Positions 13,886 through 15,456 of a stretch of DNA of 15,456 bases are shown one piece after another. The number at the start of each line of letters is the position of its first letter. The stretch's first letter is position 1. The notes under the pieces are model-generated. The model did not search any database and was not told where the DNA came from. It saw only the letters and a list, made by a program, of their open reading frames with translations. Source of the stretch: CAYMRL01 sp964398985 (GTDB lineage: Bacteria; Deinococcota; Deinococci; Deinococcales; Trueperaceae); NCBI GenBank assembly GCA_964398985.1, contig CAYNOS010000049.1:1-15456 (forward strand). The letters are read 5' to 3'. The position numbers and the translations under genes are program-made.

Positions 13886-14422
13886 GTGCGCGAATGGATC
13901 CCCGTGCCAGGAGGCGTGAAGGCGCGCCTACTCCAGGCCGCGGCCGAGCAGTTCGAGCGGCTCGGGTATGACGCGGCCAGCGTCATCGACATCGCGGCCG
14001 ACGCCGGCGTCACCACCGGCTCGCTCTACCACCACTTCGAGTCCAAGCTGGGCCTGTTCGCGCTCCTACGTGGCGACCTCGAACACCGCATCCGTGACCG
14101 CCTGGAAGGAGCCTTCGAGGGCGCCGGAGGCGGTCGGGCCGGGATCGAGACTGCGCTGCTGGTCGCTTTCGACGCGGCGGTGCGGATGAAGGCCGCGAGG
14201 ATCCTCAGCGAGGGCAGCGCCGCGCTATCGGAAGACGTGCTGCTCGCATGCCTGGAGCGGCTCGCCTTGCGGGCCCCCGCTGGCGCCGCGGCGGTGCTGT
14301 TGGGCGCCTGGAGGGCGGCGTTGGCCGCGGTCGGTTCCGCCGTGGCGGAAGAGGATGCGCGAGAGGCGCTGGCCTGGGCTCTGGGAGCGAGCCGTTCGCC
14401 GAGACGAGGTCGGCGGGGTTAG
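13886..14422 (+). CDS. TetR-family transcriptional regulator
   Basis: 178 residues. The N-terminal DNA-binding domain has helix 1 KARLLQAAAEQFERLGYDAAS (12-32) and the helix-turn-helix IDIAADAGVTTGSLYHHFESKLGLF (34-58), which is classical TetR. The C-terminal ligand domain is Ala-rich and unusually compact, and gives no ligand clue. GTG 13886 is chosen because a -10 hexamer ends 5 bases before it; GTG 13904 is an alternative that would drop six residues. Flanked by two VOC genes: divergent from the first through a shared promoter region with a palindrome, convergent with the second, overlapping it by 4 bp (14419-14422). The probable role is ligand-responsive repression of the first VOC gene and itself, perhaps for a toxic electrophile. 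Confidence 0.9.
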   Translation: MREWIPVPGGVKARLLQAAAEQFERLGYDAASVIDIAADAGVTTGSLYHHFESKLGLFALLRGDLEHRIRDRLEGAFEGAGGGRAGIETALLVAFDAAVRMKAARILSEGSAALSEDVLLACLERLALRAPAGAAAVLLGAWRAALAAVGSAVAEEDAREALAWALGASRSPRRGRRG

Positions 14423-14811
14423 CCCTTGGCTTTCCAGAACGAGAGCCACGTCCCGACGTGGTCCTCGATCGTGAACTCGCTCTGGCCCCAAGGTCGATCC
14501 GCCAGGGGATCGACGATCGTGACGCCGGCATCCCGGACGCGCTGATAGAGGTCCTCGAGATCGGGCGCCTCCATGTAGAGCGTCACCGCCGAGGCCGTGC
14601 CGACGCGCTTCGCGATCGCTGCGTTGTACTCGGCCGAGTAGAACCGGCGAGGGACCTCCAGCATCAGTCGGGCGTCGCCCCGGATCAGCGAGTTGTGCTC
14701 GCCGTCGGCCGGCTCACGCTCGAGCTTGAAGCCGAGCGTGTTCCGGTAGAAGTCGAGCGCTTCGGTCATGTCGGGGACTCGCACGCTTGGGATGACTGCC
14801 CATCCAGACAT
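14419..14811 (-). CDS. Second VOC-superfamily protein, bleomycin-resistance-like
   Basis: 130 residues from ATG 14811, where GGAGG sits 6 bases upstream; the frame continues to 14925 but that extension is low-complexity and lacks a ribosome site. The single VOC domain starts IPSVRVPDMTEALDFYRNTLGFKLE. The second half has TLYMEAPDLEDLYQRVRDAGV and the typical DRPWGQSEFTIEDHVGTWLSF block, where Glu of SEF is the usual metal position; here His replaces the common Pro-Asp of EDPDG. The domain binds or transforms small electrophilic or aromatic molecules; substrate unknown. It is only distantly similar to the first VOC protein, so not a recent duplicate. The stop lies inside the 3' end of the TetR gene. 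Confidence 0.88.
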   Translation of the reverse strand: MSGWAVIPSVRVPDMTEALDFYRNTLGFKLEREPADGEHNSLIRGDARLMLEVPRRFYSAEYNAAIAKRVGTASAVTLYMEAPDLEDLYQRVRDAGVTIVDPLADRPWGQSEFTIEDHVGTWLSFWKAKG

Positions 14812-14918
14812 CTGAGGCCTCCTCGCGGGGACTAAGGGTCTTGGTACCGACTCGGCGCCATGCAATGTAGCAGGGACCGGGACGCGGGGTTCCGCGCTCG
14901 AACCGGGACACCTGACCA

Positions 14919-14947
14919 TTGTCAAACGTGCCGCTTGACCCTAGTTT
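14919..14947 (+). promoter_or_regulatory. Promoter of the DUF2892 gene
   Basis: TTGTCA (14919-14924) and TAGTTT (14942-14947) are separated by 17 bases. The expected start, about 14953, leaves a 15-base leader holding AGGAGG (14956-14961), 7 bases before ATG 14969. Confidence 0.6.
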
Positions 14948-14968
14948 CTCAGGAGAGGAGGCAAGATC

Positions 14969-15193
14969 ATGCGTAACGGCCTGACCACCAACCTGGGCGG
15001 TCTCGACCGCCTCATCAGAGGAGTGCTTGGATTGGCGGGCATCGCGGCGTGGGTGTTCGGGTGGCTCAGCGGAACCTGGGCAGTCGTTCTCGGCATCGTC
15101 GGAGTCGTGCTCTTCCTGACTGCCTTGTTCGGCTTCTGCCCGCTCTACCGCCTCATGGGTATGACCACCGCGCCCAAACCGCACGCCTTCTGA
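14969..15193 (+). CDS. DUF2892 small inner-membrane protein
   Basis: 74 residues. TNLGGLDRLIRGVLGLAGI opens the first of two membrane helices, about 18-35 and 38-58, followed by the conserved GFCPLYRLMGMTT (59-70) with Cys61. This is the DUF2892 domain, also found attached to rhodanese domains in YgaP-type proteins. The conserved Cys and rhodanese links in other organisms suggest envelope sulfur or thiol chemistry, but no function is established for the stand-alone form. The start is well supported by a strong ribosome site. It is monocistronic and divergent from the second VOC gene. Confidence 0.9.
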   Translation: MRNGLTTNLGGLDRLIRGVLGLAGIAAWVFGWLSGTWAVVLGIVGVVLFLTALFGFCPLYRLMGMTTAPKPHAF

Positions 15194-15207
15194 CACCACT
15201 CACCGGT

Positions 15208-15238
15208 CGGCTCGCCAGCCGTGCGGGCTCGCGAGCCG
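15208..15238 (+). terminator. Hairpin downstream of the DUF2892 gene
   Basis: CGGCTCGC (15208-15215) pairs with GCGAGCCG (15231-15238) across a 15-base GC-rich loop, 14 bases after the stop. No T-run follows. With the next hairpin it may end the transcript. Confidence 0.4.
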
Positions 15239-15243
15239 GAAGT

Positions 15244-15267
15244 CGCGGCCGGGCTTCACCGGCCGCG
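15244..15267 (+). terminator. Second hairpin, perfect 9-bp stem
   Basis: CGCGGCCGG (15244-15252) and CCGGCCGCG (15259-15267) enclose the loop GCTTCA and are followed by GCCATTTG, a very short T-tract. Plausible terminator insulating the tRNA gene from upstream readthrough. Confidence 0.5.
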
Positions 15268-15284
15268 GCCATTTGCGCTAGACT
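15255..15284 (+). promoter_or_regulatory. Candidate tRNA promoter
   Basis: TAGACT (15279-15284) lies 39 bases before the mature tRNA; TTCACC (15255-15260) is a weak -35 at 18 bases, in the loop of the preceding hairpin. The same hexamer is used before copB. Confidence 0.4.
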
Positions 15285-15323
15285 GGCTAGCGCTCGCGCG
15301 TGGCCCGCGCGAAGGCCGAGCTT

Positions 15324-15396
<73 letters not shown>

Positions 15397-15399
<3 letters not shown>

Positions 15400-15442
15400 T
15401 GTGGAACCCCGTCTTGGACGGGGTTCTTCCATTTCCACATGG
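15397..15442. repeat. Nested inverted repeat starting in the tRNA CCA end
   Basis: The inner stem AACCCCGTC (15405-15413) and GACGGGGTT (15417-15425) has a TTG loop. The outer arms CCATGTGG (15397-15404) and CCACATGG (15435-15442) extend it with a 9-base bulge on one side, and the outer left arm begins in the encoded CCA. A T-rich stretch (TTCTTCCATTT) follows the inner stem. Most likely the tRNA terminator; 3' extension and processing signals are alternatives. Confidence 0.6.
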
Positions 15443-15456
15443 ATGACGTCGAACCG

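Noticed and set aside
14812..14925. N-terminal extension of the second VOC protein to 168 residues
   Set aside because: Pro/Arg/Val-rich, unlike any VOC N-terminus, with no ribosome site; ATG 14811 has GGAGG at 6 bases.
15439..15456. ATG near the right edge as start of another gene
   Set aside because: Only six codons remain before the window ends and it lies in the arm of the inverted repeat; no ribosome site.

Overview
The window is a GC-rich, densely packed bacterial chromosome segment. Its first 40% is the distal part of a nitrous-oxide-reduction (nos) operon, and the rest is a set of housekeeping and stress genes ending at a tRNA-Lys. The source is probably a high-GC bacterium from one of the lineages carrying clade II NosZ. 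I lean towards Deinococcota (Truepera/Deinococcus-like): several genes have a TAnnCT-type -10 hexamer only 5-7 nt before the start codon, the pattern of leaderless transcripts that are common in that phylum. This is inference; Chloroflexota, Gemmatimonadota and Actinobacteria are not excluded.

Region 1 (1-6363, + strand) is one unidirectional cluster: the C-terminal two thirds of nosZ; a membrane domain fused to the copper chaperone NosL; nosD; nosF; nosY; and, 8 bp after nosY, a PLP-dependent class V aminotransferase-fold enzyme. nosZ is followed by a strong 10-bp intercistronic hairpin, and most later genes overlap or nearly touch. NosL is expected to deliver Cu(I), and NosDFY to use ATP for maturation of the [4Cu:2S] CuZ site of periplasmic NosZ. 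The PLP enzyme has no known nos role. Its fold includes C-S lyases and desulfurases, so a sulfur-supply role is a testable guess.

Region 2 (6364-10317) holds a short-chain dehydrogenase converging on an Lgt-like/TlpA thioredoxin fusion, which is divergent from a CopB-type (CPH motif, His-rich N-terminus) copper ATPase. The copper pump and the thiol reductase are plausible partners of a copper-enzyme locus.

Region 3 (10318-13431) contains a DUF892 ferritin-like protein, a convergent eRF1/Vms1-like (VLRF1/baeRF) release-factor homologue and an APC amino-acid permease.

Region 4 (13432-14968) is a small regulatory module. A TetR-family regulator is divergent from a VOC (glyoxalase/bleomycin-resistance fold) gene, with a palindrome overlapping both promoters. 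A second VOC gene converges on the regulator with a 4-bp overlap.

Region 5 (14969-15456) has a 74-residue DUF2892 membrane protein, two GC-rich hairpins, tRNA-Lys(CUU) with encoded CCA, and a nested inverted repeat directly after it. No insertion sequences, integrases or CRISPR arrays were seen, and no stretch above 300 bases lacks a gene.
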